Assembly: GCF_008704535.1 (NCBI RefSeq)
Contig: NZ_CP023701.1
Coordinates: 744,001 to 808,000, forward strand
Source of the DNA: Streptomyces subrutilus
GTDB lineage: Bacteria; Actinomycetota; Actinomycetes; Streptomycetales; Streptomycetaceae
Reading direction: 5' to 3'
DNA length: 64,000 nt
Program-made: the position numbers and the translations under genes
Part shown: positions 8,077-16,027 of the stretch, piece after piece
How the letters are laid out: each line of letters starts with the position of its first letter
Position numbering within the stretch: position 1 is the stretch's first letter
Notes under the pieces: generated by a model
What the model saw: the letters and a program-made list of their open reading frames with translations, nothing else
Database searches by the model: none
Told to the model about the DNA's origin: nothing

Positions 8077-8918
8077 GCGCCGACGGGGCTGCGGCCCCGG
8101 CACGGTTCAGCCTGAACCAGGAGACGATCCGGCAGTGGTCGCTGCCCGAGCTGGTGGACGGGTGCGTGGCGGCGCACGTGGGCGCGGTCGGGCTGTGGCG
8201 TGAGCCGGTCCGGCGCTTCGGGGTCCGGGAGACGGCCAAGCTACTCGCGGGGGCCGGGCTGCGCGTCAGCTCGCTCTGCCGGGGTGGGTTCTTCACCGCG
8301 GCCGACCGGGACGGCCGGGCGTCCGCTCTCGACGACAACCGTCGGGCCGTGGCCGAGGCGGCCGAACTCGGCGCCGAGGTCCTGGTCCTGGTCTCCGGCG
8401 GACTGCCCGAGGGCGACCGGGACCTGCCGGGCGCGCGCGGGCGCATCGCGGACGTCCTGGGTGAGCTGGCGCCTTGGGCGGGGGCCCACGGGGTGCGGCT
8501 GGGCATCGAGCCGCTGCATCCGATGTTCGCCTCGGACCGCTGCGTGGTCTCCACGCTCGGCCAGGCCCTCGACCTCGCCGAAGGGTTCCCGCCCGAACAG
8601 GTCGGGGTGGTGGCCGACTCGTATCACCTCTGGTGGGACGACCGGCTGGCGAGCGATCTGCACCGGGCGGGGCGGGGTGGCCGCCTGGTGTCCGTGCAGG
8701 TCGCCGACTGGGTGACGCCGCTCCCCGCGGGCGTGCTGCTGGGGCGCGGCCAATTGGGTGACGGCTCGATCGACCTCCGCCGTTTCCGGGAGCTGACCGA
8801 CGCGGCCGGGTACCGCGGGTCCGTGGAGGTGGAGATCTTCTCCCCCACCCTCTGGGCCCGGGACGGCTCGGAGGTCCTGCGGGAGGTGATCGACCGCTAC
8901 CGGCAGCACGTCGACTGA
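8073..8918 (+). CDS. Sugar phosphate isomerase/epimerase (TIM barrel), second copy
   Basis: 281 residues from the GTG at 8073, which overlaps the preceding TGA. It is an AP-endonuclease-2-type TIM barrel: SLCRGGFFTAADRDG, GVRLGIEPLHP, GVVADSYHLWWD and SVEVEIFSPTLW carry the usual acidic and His metal ligands. It is only distantly similar to the isomerase at 3677, so the locus holds two non-identical members, as in several actinobacterial LacI/Gfo-Idh/DUF993 loci. It is probably the last gene of the operon that starts at 5770. The specific sugar is unknown. Confidence 0.87.
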   Translation: MSADGAAAPARFSLNQETIRQWSLPELVDGCVAAHVGAVGLWREPVRRFGVRETAKLLAGAGLRVSSLCRGGFFTAADRDGRASALDDNRRAVAEAAELGAEVLVLVSGGLPEGDRDLPGARGRIADVLGELAPWAGAHGVRLGIEPLHPMFASDRCVVSTLGQALDLAEGFPPEQVGVVADSYHLWWDDRLASDLHRAGRGGRLVSVQVADWVTPLPAGVLLGRGQLGDGSIDLRRFRELTDAAGYRGSVEVEIFSPTLWARDGSEVLREVIDRYRQHVD

Positions 8919-8971
8919 GCGCGACGCACCCCGCGGCCGCCGGTCCGCACCAGCCGGTCTACGGCCGCCGG

Positions 8972-10138
8972 TCAGGCGCGGACCAGGAGCGAGGTGACCG
9001 TGTTGATCGTCAGTGACGGAGTGGGGGTGCCCGGTGCGGCCGCCAGGCGGAGGGTGGGGAAGCGGGCGAAGAGCGCCTCCAGGGCCGTGCGGAGCTGGAG
9101 GCGGGCGAGGGGGGCGCCCAGGCAGAAGTGCGGGCCACGGCCGAAGGCCAGGTGCGGGGCGCTCCGTCCGGTCAGGCGGAAGGAGTCACCCCCTTTCAGG
9201 GAGGGGTCGCGGTTGGCCGCCGAGTAGCAGAGCAGCAGCGCGTCGCCCGCGCTGATCCGTCGTCCGCCCAGGGCCACGTCCTGGCGGGGGAAGGCGAAGG
9301 GCAGCGCGAAGACGCTCGCGTCGTAGCGGAGGGCTTCTTCGACCACCTCGTCCCAGGTGAGGGCGTCCGCTCCGGCGAGGACGCGGTCCAGCTCGCCAGG
9401 ATGCTCCAGCAGGGCCCGTACCGCGTTGACGAGGGCGGCCACCGTGGTGTCGAAGCCGGCCGCGAGGAAGAGCCACAGGGTGTCCCGGGCCTCCTGCCTG
9501 CTGAGGCCGTCGTCCGAGTCCGCGGACTCCCTGAGCGCCGCGACCAGTCCGTCCTCTTCGCCGGGTGCGGCCGGGCGTTCCAGCAGGTGGTCGAGGTACG
9601 CCCGGATCTCGGCGCTGAGCAGACGCGACTCGTCCGGGGTGAGCGCCGCCCGGGAGAGGGCGCGGAAGACCAGGGACGTGGCCCGGGGCCGTTCGTCGTC
9701 GGGGACGGCCAGCAGCGAGCACAGCACGTCGAGGGCGAGCGGCAGGGCGAACTGCGTGCGCAGGTCGACGGGCCGTTCGTCGGGCGCGATGCCGTCGAGC
9801 AGCCGGCCGACGGCATCGGTGACCGCCGGGGCGAGCGTCCTCACCCGGCGCGGTGCGAAGGCACCGGCCGCCACCCGGCGCAGCCGGGTGTGGTCCGCTC
9901 CGTCCGCCGTCAGCATCCACTGCCGGCTCAGGTGGTCGGTCATCGGCCAGTCGGCCGGGATCTCTCCGTCGCGCAGCGCGCGCCAGTGCGCGGGCGAGCG
10001 GGCGAAGAGCGGGTCGGTGAGGGCCGTCTCCAGTTCGGTGTATCCGACGACGGCCCAGCAGTCCACGCCGCCCGGCCAGCGGGCCGGGACGACGCTGCCG
10101 TGCGCGCGCAGGAGGTTCGCCTGTTCCTGGAGGTCCAT
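8972..10138 (-). CDS. Cytochrome P450
   Basis: 388 residues from ATG 10138. Key motifs: I-helix AAGFDTTV (about 226-233) with the acid-threonine pair for oxygen activation, ExxR as E268-ALR, and heme-binding [10 protein letters not shown] with Cys339. Soluble, with no membrane anchor, as is normal for actinobacterial class I P450s. No ferredoxin or ferredoxin reductase gene is nearby. Protein-like sequence ([11 protein letters not shown]) continues about 10 residues upstream of the ATG, and a strong GGAGG lies near 10182. A CTG start near 10165 is therefore possible. It is last in a minus-strand series behind an alcohol dehydrogenase, which suggests stepwise oxidation of one substrate. Confidence 0.93.
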   Translation of the reverse strand: MDLQEQANLLRAHGSVVPARWPGGVDCWAVVGYTELETALTDPLFARSPAHWRALRDGEIPADWPMTDHLSRQWMLTADGADHTRLRRVAAGAFAPRRVRTLAPAVTDAVGRLLDGIAPDERPVDLRTQFALPLALDVLCSLLAVPDDERPRATSLVFRALSRAALTPDESRLLSAEIRAYLDHLLERPAAPGEEDGLVAALRESADSDDGLSRQEARDTLWLFLAAGFDTTVAALVNAVRALLEHPGELDRVLAGADALTWDEVVEEALRYDASVFALPFAFPRQDVALGGRRISAGDALLLCYSAANRDPSLKGGDSFRLTGRSAPHLAFGRGPHFCLGAPLARLQLRTALEALFARFPTLRLAAAPGTPTPSLTINTVTSLLVRA

Positions 10139-10263
10139 GTGGGGGTCGAGGGTGACGCGGTCCAGCCCGATGGGGTGCCTCCGGAGGAATGAGAGCAGGA
10201 GCGGTGGGTTGGGGTGACGGGACAGGATGGGACGGGTGGGACGGGGTGGGGGACGGGGTGGGA

Positions 10264-11379
10264 TCAGGAGGGGATCAGCACGGCTTTGACCACTTCGCCG
10301 CTCGCCACGTCCCGTTCGGCCCGGTCGATCTCGTCGAGCGGGTAGCGACGGACCAGCCGGTCGAAGGGGAAGCGGCCCTGTTGCCAGAGGGTGATGAGGT
10401 GCGGCACGAACAGCCGGGGCACGGCGTCGCCCTCGATGATGCCCTTCACCGTGCGGCCCGCCGCGATCAGCAGGGGGTCCACGGTGAGGTCGCCGTGCTG
10501 GACCCCGACCAGGCCGCACGAGCCGTGGCTGTGCAGGGAGCGGACGAGAGCGGTGATGACCGGCGGCAGGCCGGTGGTGTCCACCGCGTGGTCGGCGCCG
10601 CCGGTGATCTCGAGGATCTCCTCGGTGAGCCCGTCGGCGTGTCCGTCGAGGGTGTGGGTCGCGCCCAGCTCCTCGGCGAGTTTACGGCGGGCCGGCCGTA
10701 CGTCGACGGCGACGATGACGGTGGCTCCCACGGCTCGCGCGGCCATCACCGCCGCGAGACCTACCGCGCCCGTGCCGGCCACCACCACGCTGGAACCGGC
10801 GCGCACTGCGAGGGAGTTGACGATGGCGCCCGCTCCGGTCTGGAACCCGCAGCCGAGCGGTCCGAGCAGGTCCAACGGCAGTTCCCCGGACACCGGGACG
10901 AGGGCGCGTGCGGGCACCACGGCGTGCGTGGCGAACGAGGACTGCCCGAACCAGTGCGCCGACACCTCCCCTCCGCCCGCGTCCCTGGCCGTGCCGGTCC
11001 CGTCGGGGCGACGACCGGTCAGGTTCCGGGGGAAGAAGGTGGAGCAGTTGGCCGGACGGGCGGCCAGGCAGGCGCGGCAGGTACCGCAGGAGTCGAAGGA
11101 CATGACCACGTGGTCGCCCGCGGCCACCCCGGTCACCCCGGTTCCGGTCGCGAGCACCGTACCGGCCCCTTCGTGGCCCGCGATCAGCGGCAGGGCGATG
11201 GCCAGACGGTCGGTGCGCGGCAGCAGGTCGGTGTGGCACAGGCCCGTGCCGGCCACCCTGACCAGGACCTCGCCGGTGCCGGGCCCGTCCAGTACCACGT
11301 CCTCGACGCGGAACGGGAGCGTGCGGGAGCGCAGGACCGCGGCTCTGGCCGCGACCGTCGCGCTGGGTGCGGCCGTCAC
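10264..11379 (-). CDS. Zinc-dependent alcohol dehydrogenase (medium-chain, aryl-alcohol type)
   Basis: 371 residues. Catalytic-zinc ligands are in GTGLCHTDL and GHEGAG, and the structural-zinc cysteines are in [15 protein letters not shown]. The NAD-binding fold shows [17 protein letters not shown]. The order and spacing match benzyl/aryl-alcohol-type members of the MDR family. The ATG at 11379 overlaps the stop of the EF-hand gene upstream (ATGA), so the two are translationally coupled. The P450 follows after 125 bp. It should interconvert an alcohol and aldehyde or ketone, but nothing identifies the substrate. Confidence 0.9.
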   Translation of the reverse strand: MTAAPSATVAARAAVLRSRTLPFRVEDVVLDGPGTGEVLVRVAGTGLCHTDLLPRTDRLAIALPLIAGHEGAGTVLATGTGVTGVAAGDHVVMSFDSCGTCRACLAARPANCSTFFPRNLTGRRPDGTGTARDAGGGEVSAHWFGQSSFATHAVVPARALVPVSGELPLDLLGPLGCGFQTGAGAIVNSLAVRAGSSVVVAGTGAVGLAAVMAARAVGATVIVAVDVRPARRKLAEELGATHTLDGHADGLTEEILEITGGADHAVDTTGLPPVITALVRSLHSHGSCGLVGVQHGDLTVDPLLIAAGRTVKGIIEGDAVPRLFVPHLITLWQQGRFPFDRLVRRYPLDEIDRAERDVASGEVVKAVLIPS

Positions 11380-11984
11380 AGCCGGGCCCTCGTGCCGTCC
11401 CAGAACGCGTCCGCCCAGACGTCTCCGTACAGCCAGTTCCCGTGTGCTTCGGGATCGGGGCTGGTGTAGAACTCGCGGTGTGCGCGCAGGACGTCGGCCA
11501 TCGGGAGTCCGTCGGTCTCACCGCGCAGCCCCATGCGGTCGGCCGCGAGCCGGATGTTCGCGTCGGGCGTGCCCATGCCGCGTTGGAACGCGGCGAAATC
11601 GGACAGACGGACGATGCCGTCGTCGTCCCGGTCGACGGCGGCCCAGACGGACTCGCCGACGGGCCGGAAGTACGCGTCGTAGTCGGCCGCTCCCCCGGCC
11701 AGGGCCTTCGCCATGGCCTCGCGCCACTCCTCCGGTGTGGTCCCGCGGTCGGGGGCCCAGCCCGTGACGGAGGCCATGTGGTCGCAGAAGCGCTGCGCGG
11801 CGGTGTGCACGGCGAGGGCCTTGGGGCTGCCGAGGGGTTCGCCGAGGTAGATCAGGATGCGGGTGAAGAGGATCGACACGTCGGCGAGTTCGATGAGGGA
11901 GTCCTGGTCACGGTCGGCGTGCGCGAAGCACACGTCGACCTTCCGCTCGATCAGCCGGGAGCCGATGTCATGAGGAGTGCGCAT
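11376..11984 (-). CDS. EF-hand protein with partly degenerate calcium sites
   Basis: 202 residues, organised like calerythrin-type actinobacterial calcium-binding proteins. Loop 1 is DRDQDSLIELAD (Ser at the usual Gly position) and loop 3 is DRDDDGIVRLSD. The second and fourth positions (around APDRGTTPEEW and MGLRGETDGLPM) have lost most ligands, so at best two ions bind. It ends with FYTSPDPEAHGNWLYG, a signature shared with the EF-hand protein at 12938. GGAGAG precedes the ATG at 11984, inside the end of the HAD gene (17-bp overlap). It is cytosolic. Its partner and role are unknown. Confidence 0.85.
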   Translation of the reverse strand: MRTPHDIGSRLIERKVDVCFAHADRDQDSLIELADVSILFTRILIYLGEPLGSPKALAVHTAAQRFCDHMASVTGWAPDRGTTPEEWREAMAKALAGGAADYDAYFRPVGESVWAAVDRDDDGIVRLSDFAAFQRGMGTPDANIRLAADRMGLRGETDGLPMADVLRAHREFYTSPDPEAHGNWLYGDVWADAFWDGTRARL

Positions 11985-12777
11985 GAAGGTTTCTCTCCAA
12001 GCGGGAGACGGCCTGCGCCGGTACGGGGACCGGGCGGCGGGTGGAGGGTGCGGGAGTGCGGGGTGAAGAGGCGCCGGGTGAGGAGGCGCCGAGCGCGTTC
12101 ACCAGCGGGACGAGCGTGTGCCGGTCCGCGATGGTCCAGCCCGCGCCGTGGGCCAGTGCCCGCAGGGTGTCGTCGGGTTCGAAGGCGACCGGATGCCCGA
12201 CGGCCCCGAGCAGTACGCGGTCGGAGGCGCTGTTGCCGACGGCCAGGGCGGTGCCCAGGCCGGCACCGAGCCGGGCGGCCAGCGTGCACAGCAGCTCGGC
12301 CTTGACCTCGGGGACGGCCGGCAGGGTCAGGAAGCGGTGCGTGTACGTGCCGTCCGGGCCGGTGGCCAGCCGCATGCCGAAGCGGTGGGCGATGCCGAGT
12401 TCGCCGGCCATCCGGTCGATCATCTCCTGCGGGCTGCCGGACAGCAGGACCGGCGTGAAGCGGCGCCGCCGCAGGCTCTCCACCAGTGGAACGGTGCTCG
12501 CGAGCAGCCGATGGCGCACCTTGCGCCAGGCCGCGTGGGAGGCCCGTACGGCGTCCTCGTGCCGCACCCCCTCCATGGCGCGGGCGTACGCGGCGCTCGC
12601 GCGGCCGGTGGTGTCGCGGAACCGGGCGCCCGCGGCGCGGTGTGCGCCCATCGTGTCGCGTACGTGCCGTACGGCGACCGGGTCGACCAGGCCGGACGAG
12701 CGGAGTTCGTCGAGGAGGGAGAAGCCGAGGGTGCCCTCGTAGAGGGTCCCGTCGACGTCCAGTGCGGCTATGTTCAT
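11968..12777 (-). CDS. HAD-superfamily hydrolase, subclass IB (SerB-like)
   Basis: 269 residues with all four HAD motifs: I as LDVDGTLYEG (nucleophile and acid Asp), II as LLSGSP, III the Lys in PEVKAEL and IV as AVGNSASDRVLL. The helical cap between motifs I and II is of IB type. After motif IV there is a Ser/Pro-rich tail (ASSPGASSPRTPAPS). It is probably a phosphatase of a small phosphorylated molecule. Its 3' end overlaps the next EF-hand gene and its 5' neighbour is another EF-hand gene, so a hydrolase is sandwiched between two calcium-binding proteins. Confidence 0.87.
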   Translation of the reverse strand: MNIAALDVDGTLYEGTLGFSLLDELRSSGLVDPVAVRHVRDTMGAHRAAGARFRDTTGRASAAYARAMEGVRHEDAVRASHAAWRKVRHRLLASTVPLVESLRRRRFTPVLLSGSPQEMIDRMAGELGIAHRFGMRLATGPDGTYTHRFLTLPAVPEVKAELLCTLAARLGAGLGTALAVGNSASDRVLLGAVGHPVAFEPDDTLRALAHGAGWTIADRHTLVPLVNALGASSPGASSPRTPAPSTRRPVPVPAQAVSRLERNLHAHSS

Positions 12778-12886
12778 GCGGCTTTCCCGGGCCCGTCCCG
12801 TGCGGTGTGGAGGTGGAGTGTGCTGCGGGTGACGGCGGGGCCGGCGGGTGGGCGGGCGCTGCCGGCCCGGCCGCCCGCCGGCCCGC

Positions 12887-12941
12887 GCGTCAGTGCGTCA
12901 GTGCGTCAGTGCGTCAGTGCGTCAGTGCGTCAGTGCGTCAG
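12887..12941. repeat. 8-bp tandem repeat just after the EF-hand stop codon
   Basis: GCGTCAGT is repeated six times from 12887 to 12934, followed by a seventh partial copy. On the minus strand the unit reads TGACGCAC and includes the gene's own TGA. Because the unit is 8 bp, TGA recurs in all three frames. Confidence 0.95.
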
Positions 12942-13507
12942 GCGGTCTGGAACTCGGCGCCGAAGAGCCAGTTGCCGTTCGTGTCGGCGTCGGTGCTGGT
13001 GTAGAAGTCGTGGAAGGCGACCGTCAGCTCGTCGACCGAGAGCGAGCCGTCGCCGTCCAGGTCGAGCTTCTCGAACCCGATGCGGGCGTTCTCCGGGGTG
13101 GTGCCGAAGGCGAGCTGGACGGCGCTGAACTCCCTCGCCGAGACCTCGCCGTCGTCGTCGCGGTCGCAGAGCTTCCAGATGGCCGTGGCCACGGGGCGGC
13201 TGGCGGCGTCGAAGGAGGACTTGGAACCGACGAGCCGGCGCATGCCGACCCGGTACTCCAGCGGGTCGATCTTCCCGTCCTTGTCGGTGTCGAGCTCCGA
13301 GGCCATCCCCTCCCACCAGTTCTGACAGACGCGCAGCATCTCGGTGGCCTTCGGGGAGTCGAAGGGCTCGTTCACGGCCGCGATCACGCGGGCGGCGAAG
13401 GTGAGGATGTCGGCGGCGTCGACGACGCCGTCCTTGTTCTGGTCGGCGTGCCCGAAGCACATGTCGAACTTGTGGTCGAGGAGCTCGCTCTGCGGGGCGA
13501 GGGTCAT
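12938..13507 (-). CDS. EF-hand calcium-binding protein with four intact sites (calerythrin-like)
   Basis: 189 residues. Four canonical 12-residue loops are visible: DQNKDGVVDAAD, DTDKDGKIDPLE, DRDDDGEVSARE and DLDGDGSLSVDE. All have Asp/Asn at 1, 3 and 5, Gly at 6 and an acidic residue at 12. It ends FYTSTDADTNGNWLFG, shared with the degenerate paralogue at 11376. The ATG at 13507 is preceded by GAAGGA. It is cytosolic and probably buffers or senses calcium. As the first gene of the minus-strand series (HAD, second EF-hand, ADH, P450) it may tie that set to calcium, which is inference. Confidence 0.93.
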   Translation of the reverse strand: MTLAPQSELLDHKFDMCFGHADQNKDGVVDAADILTFAARVIAAVNEPFDSPKATEMLRVCQNWWEGMASELDTDKDGKIDPLEYRVGMRRLVGSKSSFDAASRPVATAIWKLCDRDDDGEVSAREFSAVQLAFGTTPENARIGFEKLDLDGDGSLSVDELTVAFHDFYTSTDADTNGNWLFGAEFQTA

Positions 13508-14191
13508 GTGAAAGTCCTTCGAATCGTGAACTGTACCGCTGACGCCGTCGACGGCAGCCGGATCTGGATCAAGGTCCGGCGAGGTGAGCGTAGGGACGGG
13601 CTCGAACTCGACATCCCTCCCGCGGGGGGCGTTCACCCGAAGGGGTGGGACGGATACGATCCGATGACTACTCTGCGAGAAGAGCCTTTTCTGACCGGAT
13701 TTGCTGCCGTCTCGCCCGGCATCACGCCGCGCGAGGCAGTTCTCCCGGGCGTTGCCGGCGCGTCCCGTCGTCACGGGCATCCTCCCGGCCCGAGGGACCC
13801 TGGCTGGTTCACGACGGGCGCACGCCCGGCCGTACGCACCGCGCTCGCAACCGCGTTCGCGCCCAGCGGGCAGGCGCCCGAGCCCCGGCGCACGCCACCC
13901 GCACCCGATCCCGGCGCACGCCCCGTCGACCGGGTCTGGGTCCGGACCGCCGCGAAGGCGTTCCACGCCGCGTGCGGTCCCGGGAACCTTGCCGAGGCCC
14001 CCTCGCCGTTCCGTGCGGGGGCGGCCACGACCGCCGCGTGAGTTCTTGTGGCCGGAACCCGGGCGGGAACGGGCGCAGGCCCGGTGGACTTTTCCGGTCG
14101 CGACACTAGGATCGCGGGGACGGCATCGCGTGTCGGTCACCGACCGGGTGAGGCATGGAGGTTCCGTGAGTGCCTTTCGGAGGCATTTTCC
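13508..14191. other. 684-bp intergenic region between divergent EF-hand and VOC genes
   Basis: Open frames here have skewed, low-complexity composition (Arg/Pro/Ala), weak or no ribosome sites and no recognisable family. I see no gene. The left edge (13510-13560) has the palindrome GCCGTCGACGGC at 13544-13555. The right edge holds a candidate promoter for the VOC gene. Confidence 0.55.
14085..14112 (+). promoter_or_regulatory. Candidate promoter of the VOC gene
   Basis: TGGACT (14085-14090), a 16-bp spacer and TAGGAT (14107-14112) resemble the main sigma-factor consensus. The pair lies about 80 bp before the start codon. Confidence 0.4.
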
Positions 14192-14590
14192 GTGGCAGTA
14201 CAGCTGAATCACACGATCGTCCACTCCCGTGACAACCGGGAGTCCGCCGCTTTCCTGGCGCACGTGCTGGACCTCCAGGTCGGCACCGAATGGGGCCCCT
14301 TCGTCCCGCTGGAGCTCGCCAACGGGGTCACCCTGGACTTCGCGACCGTTCCGACCGGGTCCATCACCCCGCAGCACTACGCCTTCCTCCTCTCCGAGGA
14401 GGAGTTCGACGTGGCGTTCGAGAGGATCCGCGCGTCCGGGGCGCCGTACTTCGCCGACCCGCACGGCAAGCACCCCGGCGAGATCAACCACAACGACGGG
14501 GGCCGCGGGGTCTACTTCACCGACCCCGCGGGACACGGCATGGAAATCATCACCCGGCCCTACGGGTACCAGGAGGAGCCGGCCTCCTAG
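14192..14590 (+). CDS. VOC-family (glyoxalase/dioxygenase-like) protein
   Basis: 132 residues from the GTG at 14192, with GGAGG 8 nt upstream. VOC halves are clear: VQLNHTIVHSRDNRESAAFL at the start and RGVYFTDPAGHGMEIITRPY at the end. The metal ligands expected in this fold are His in the first strand and Glu in the last strand. Small single-domain proteins of this kind occur widely in Streptomyces, usually with unknown substrate. The stop codon TAG shares its last base with the left end of an insertion-sequence inverted repeat. The original C-terminus may therefore have been altered by the insertion. Confidence 0.82.
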   Translation: MAVQLNHTIVHSRDNRESAAFLAHVLDLQVGTEWGPFVPLELANGVTLDFATVPTGSITPQHYAFLLSEEEFDVAFERIRASGAPYFADPHGKHPGEINHNDGGRGVYFTDPAGHGMEIITRPYGYQEEPAS

Positions 14591-14609
14591 GGGCTGTCCG
14601 ATGGGTCGT
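14590..14609 (+). repeat. Left terminal inverted repeat of the IS
   Basis: GGGGCTGTCCGATGGGTCGT matches the complement of 15981-16000 except for one base at position 4. It abuts the VOC stop codon. Confidence 0.85.
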
Positions 14610-14643
14610 GTGACGCTCCTGCTGGGAACTCGTTCCGTGGGAC

Positions 14644-15526
14644 ATGGGGCGGGGAGATCTTTCGGATGAAGAGTGGGCTCGGCTGGAGCCGCACTTGCCG
14701 GCGAATCACGGGCGTGGTGGACGCTGGCAATGCCACCGTCGGGTAATCAACGGGATTCCGTTCCGGCAGCGGACCGGTCTTCCCTGGCGGGACCGTCCTC
14801 CCTGCTTCGGTAGTTGGAAGACGGTCCACGACCGTCATCGCAGGTGGTCGGCGGACGGCACGTGGGAGAGAATCCTGCGGGCCGTCCAGGCCGACGCCGA
14901 TGCCGAGGGCCGGATCGACTGGAACATGGTCAGCGTCGATTCCACGACCTGCCGCGCTCATCAGCACGCAGCTGGCGCCTCCACCCGCGCCCCGAAGATC
15001 CCGGGTCGGCGCAGGAGTCCGGCACGTCACCGTCCCGATGAGGCCCTGGGGCGCTCGCGAGGCGGGCTCACAAGCAAGATCCACCTTGCCGGGGAAGGCG
15101 GGTGTCGCCCGCTCGGGTTTGTCATCACGCCCGGCCAGTGGGGGGACGCACCGCAGATGATTCCCGTCCTGGAAGAGATCCGCGTGCCCCGGCAGGCTGG
15201 TGGACGACCGCGCACCCGGCCCGACCATGTCGGTGGCGATGGCGTACTCGTCACGCCGCAACCTGCGTCACCTGCGCAGACGCCAGATAAAGCACACGAT
15301 CCCCGAGCCAAGAGACCAGCGGGCCAACCGCCAGCGCCGCGGAAACCAAGGCGGTCGGCCCACAGGGTTCGACAAGGCGATCTACCGCCGCCGCAACGAA
15401 GTCGAGCGGACCATCAACCGGCTCAAGAACATCCGCGCCGTCGCCACGCGCTTCGACAAACGGGCGTACGTCTTCCACGGAACGGTCACCGTGGCGGCGA
15501 TCCGCCTATGGCTGCGTCCGGAGTGA
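14644..15526 (+). pseudogene. IS5-family DDE transposase, frameshifted
   Basis: The frame from ATG 14644 reads MGRGDLSDEEWARLEPHLP and keeps the first catalytic Asp region (SVDSTTCRAHQH) and RTRPDHVGGD with the second Asp. At 15240/15241 the frame changes. The continuation AYSSRRNLRHLRRRQIKHTI with the third catalytic residue in RRNEVERTINRLKN lies one frame over and ends LWLRPE at 15526. Relatives read GGDKAYSSRRN, so two bases of the AAG codon appear lost. There is no slippery A-run, so programmed frameshifting is unlikely and the enzyme is probably dead. Confidence 0.88.
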
Positions 15527-15535
15527 AGCGCCCGT

Positions 15536-15856
15536 TCAGAGGTCCTTGGCGCCCGGGTAGTGGTGGCGCAGTTCGCTGAGTACGCGCTCGTCGACAGCCC
15601 TGACGTCCCACAGAGAACTGTCGAACTCGGTCAGGACGAGCACCGGCTTGTCCTCGGCGAACCCACGTGCTTCGACGTCGATCAACTGGAGGAAGGGGGT
15701 CGTCAGCGACAACAAGGTCAACGTGTCCATGCCGGCGTCGGCGGACCGTCTCTCCATCTCGACACAGCGAGGATCGACGATCTCATCGAACTCGACGCGC
15801 CGCGTCAGGTCCAGGCCGAAGCCGCCGAGGCGAACCAGTAGCTCAGCCAGCGTCAC
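15536..15856 (-). CDS. Hypothetical protein inside the IS boundaries, possibly N-terminally disrupted
   Basis: 106 residues from a GTG at 15856 (VTLAELLVRLGGFGLDLTRR ... FDSSLWDVRAVDERVLSEL). I do not recognise the family. There is no signal peptide, membrane segment or zinc motif. Protein-like sequence continues upstream: GDEGITFPAWHGKHY in the same frame, and MARDTAEAEAG one frame away starting at 15930 behind AAGGGGG. A single missing base near 15900 could therefore have split one longer gene. Codon bias is less extreme than in neighbouring genes, suggesting foreign origin. It could be IS cargo or a host gene fragment trapped between IS ends. Confidence 0.45.
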   Translation of the reverse strand: MTLAELLVRLGGFGLDLTRRVEFDEIVDPRCVEMERRSADAGMDTLTLLSLTTPFLQLIDVEARGFAEDKPVLVLTEFDSSLWDVRAVDERVLSELRHHYPGAKDL

Positions 15857-15980
15857 GTAGTGCTTTCCGTGCCAGGCAGGAAACGTGATTCCTTCATCCC
15901 CGCCTCTGCTTCAGCTGTATCGCGTGCCATGCGGCCCCCTTCGTTCAGCGAACAGTAGGCCACGTCCCTGATCAGCTCAT

Positions 15981-16000
15981 ACGACCCATCGGACAGGCCC
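15981..16000 (-). repeat. Right terminal inverted repeat of the IS
   Basis: Reads GGGCCTGTCCGATGGGTCGT on the minus strand, 19 of 20 identical to the left end. It lies 455 bp past the transposase stop. Confidence 0.85.
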
Positions 16001-16027
16001 TGGCCGGTGCCCGCGGCCCCGCGTCGG

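Larger units (their letters stand above)
14590..16000 (+). mobile_element. IS5-family element (or composite) with extra DNA between transposase and right end
   Basis: A 20-bp terminal inverted repeat bounds the segment: GGGGCTGTCCGATGGGTCGT at the left and its complement at 15981-16000, 19 of 20 matching. Inside are a frameshifted IS5-type transposase (14644-15526) and about 450 bp of unrelated DNA with an opposite-strand gene. IS5 elements of this type normally end within a few tens of bases of the transposase stop, so the extra DNA is unusual. No target duplication is evident: CTA on the left, TGG on the right. Confidence 0.75.

Noticed and set aside
11968..11984. Overlap of HAD and EF-hand genes as a start-site error
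   Set aside because: The EF-hand ATG has a good GGAGAG site and the HAD tail is open in frame; a 17-bp overlap is plausible.
12887..12941. CRISPR-like repeat array
   Set aside because: The 8-bp units are contiguous, with no spacers, no leader and no cas genes.
13645..14109. Plus- and minus-strand open frames in the EF-hand/VOC intergenic region
   Set aside because: Arg/Pro/Ala-rich sequence, no ribosome site and no recognisable family on either strand.
15238..15243. Programmed frameshift in the IS transposase
   Set aside because: No slippery A- or T-rich heptamer at the junction; comparison with the family pattern points to loss of two bases of a codon.
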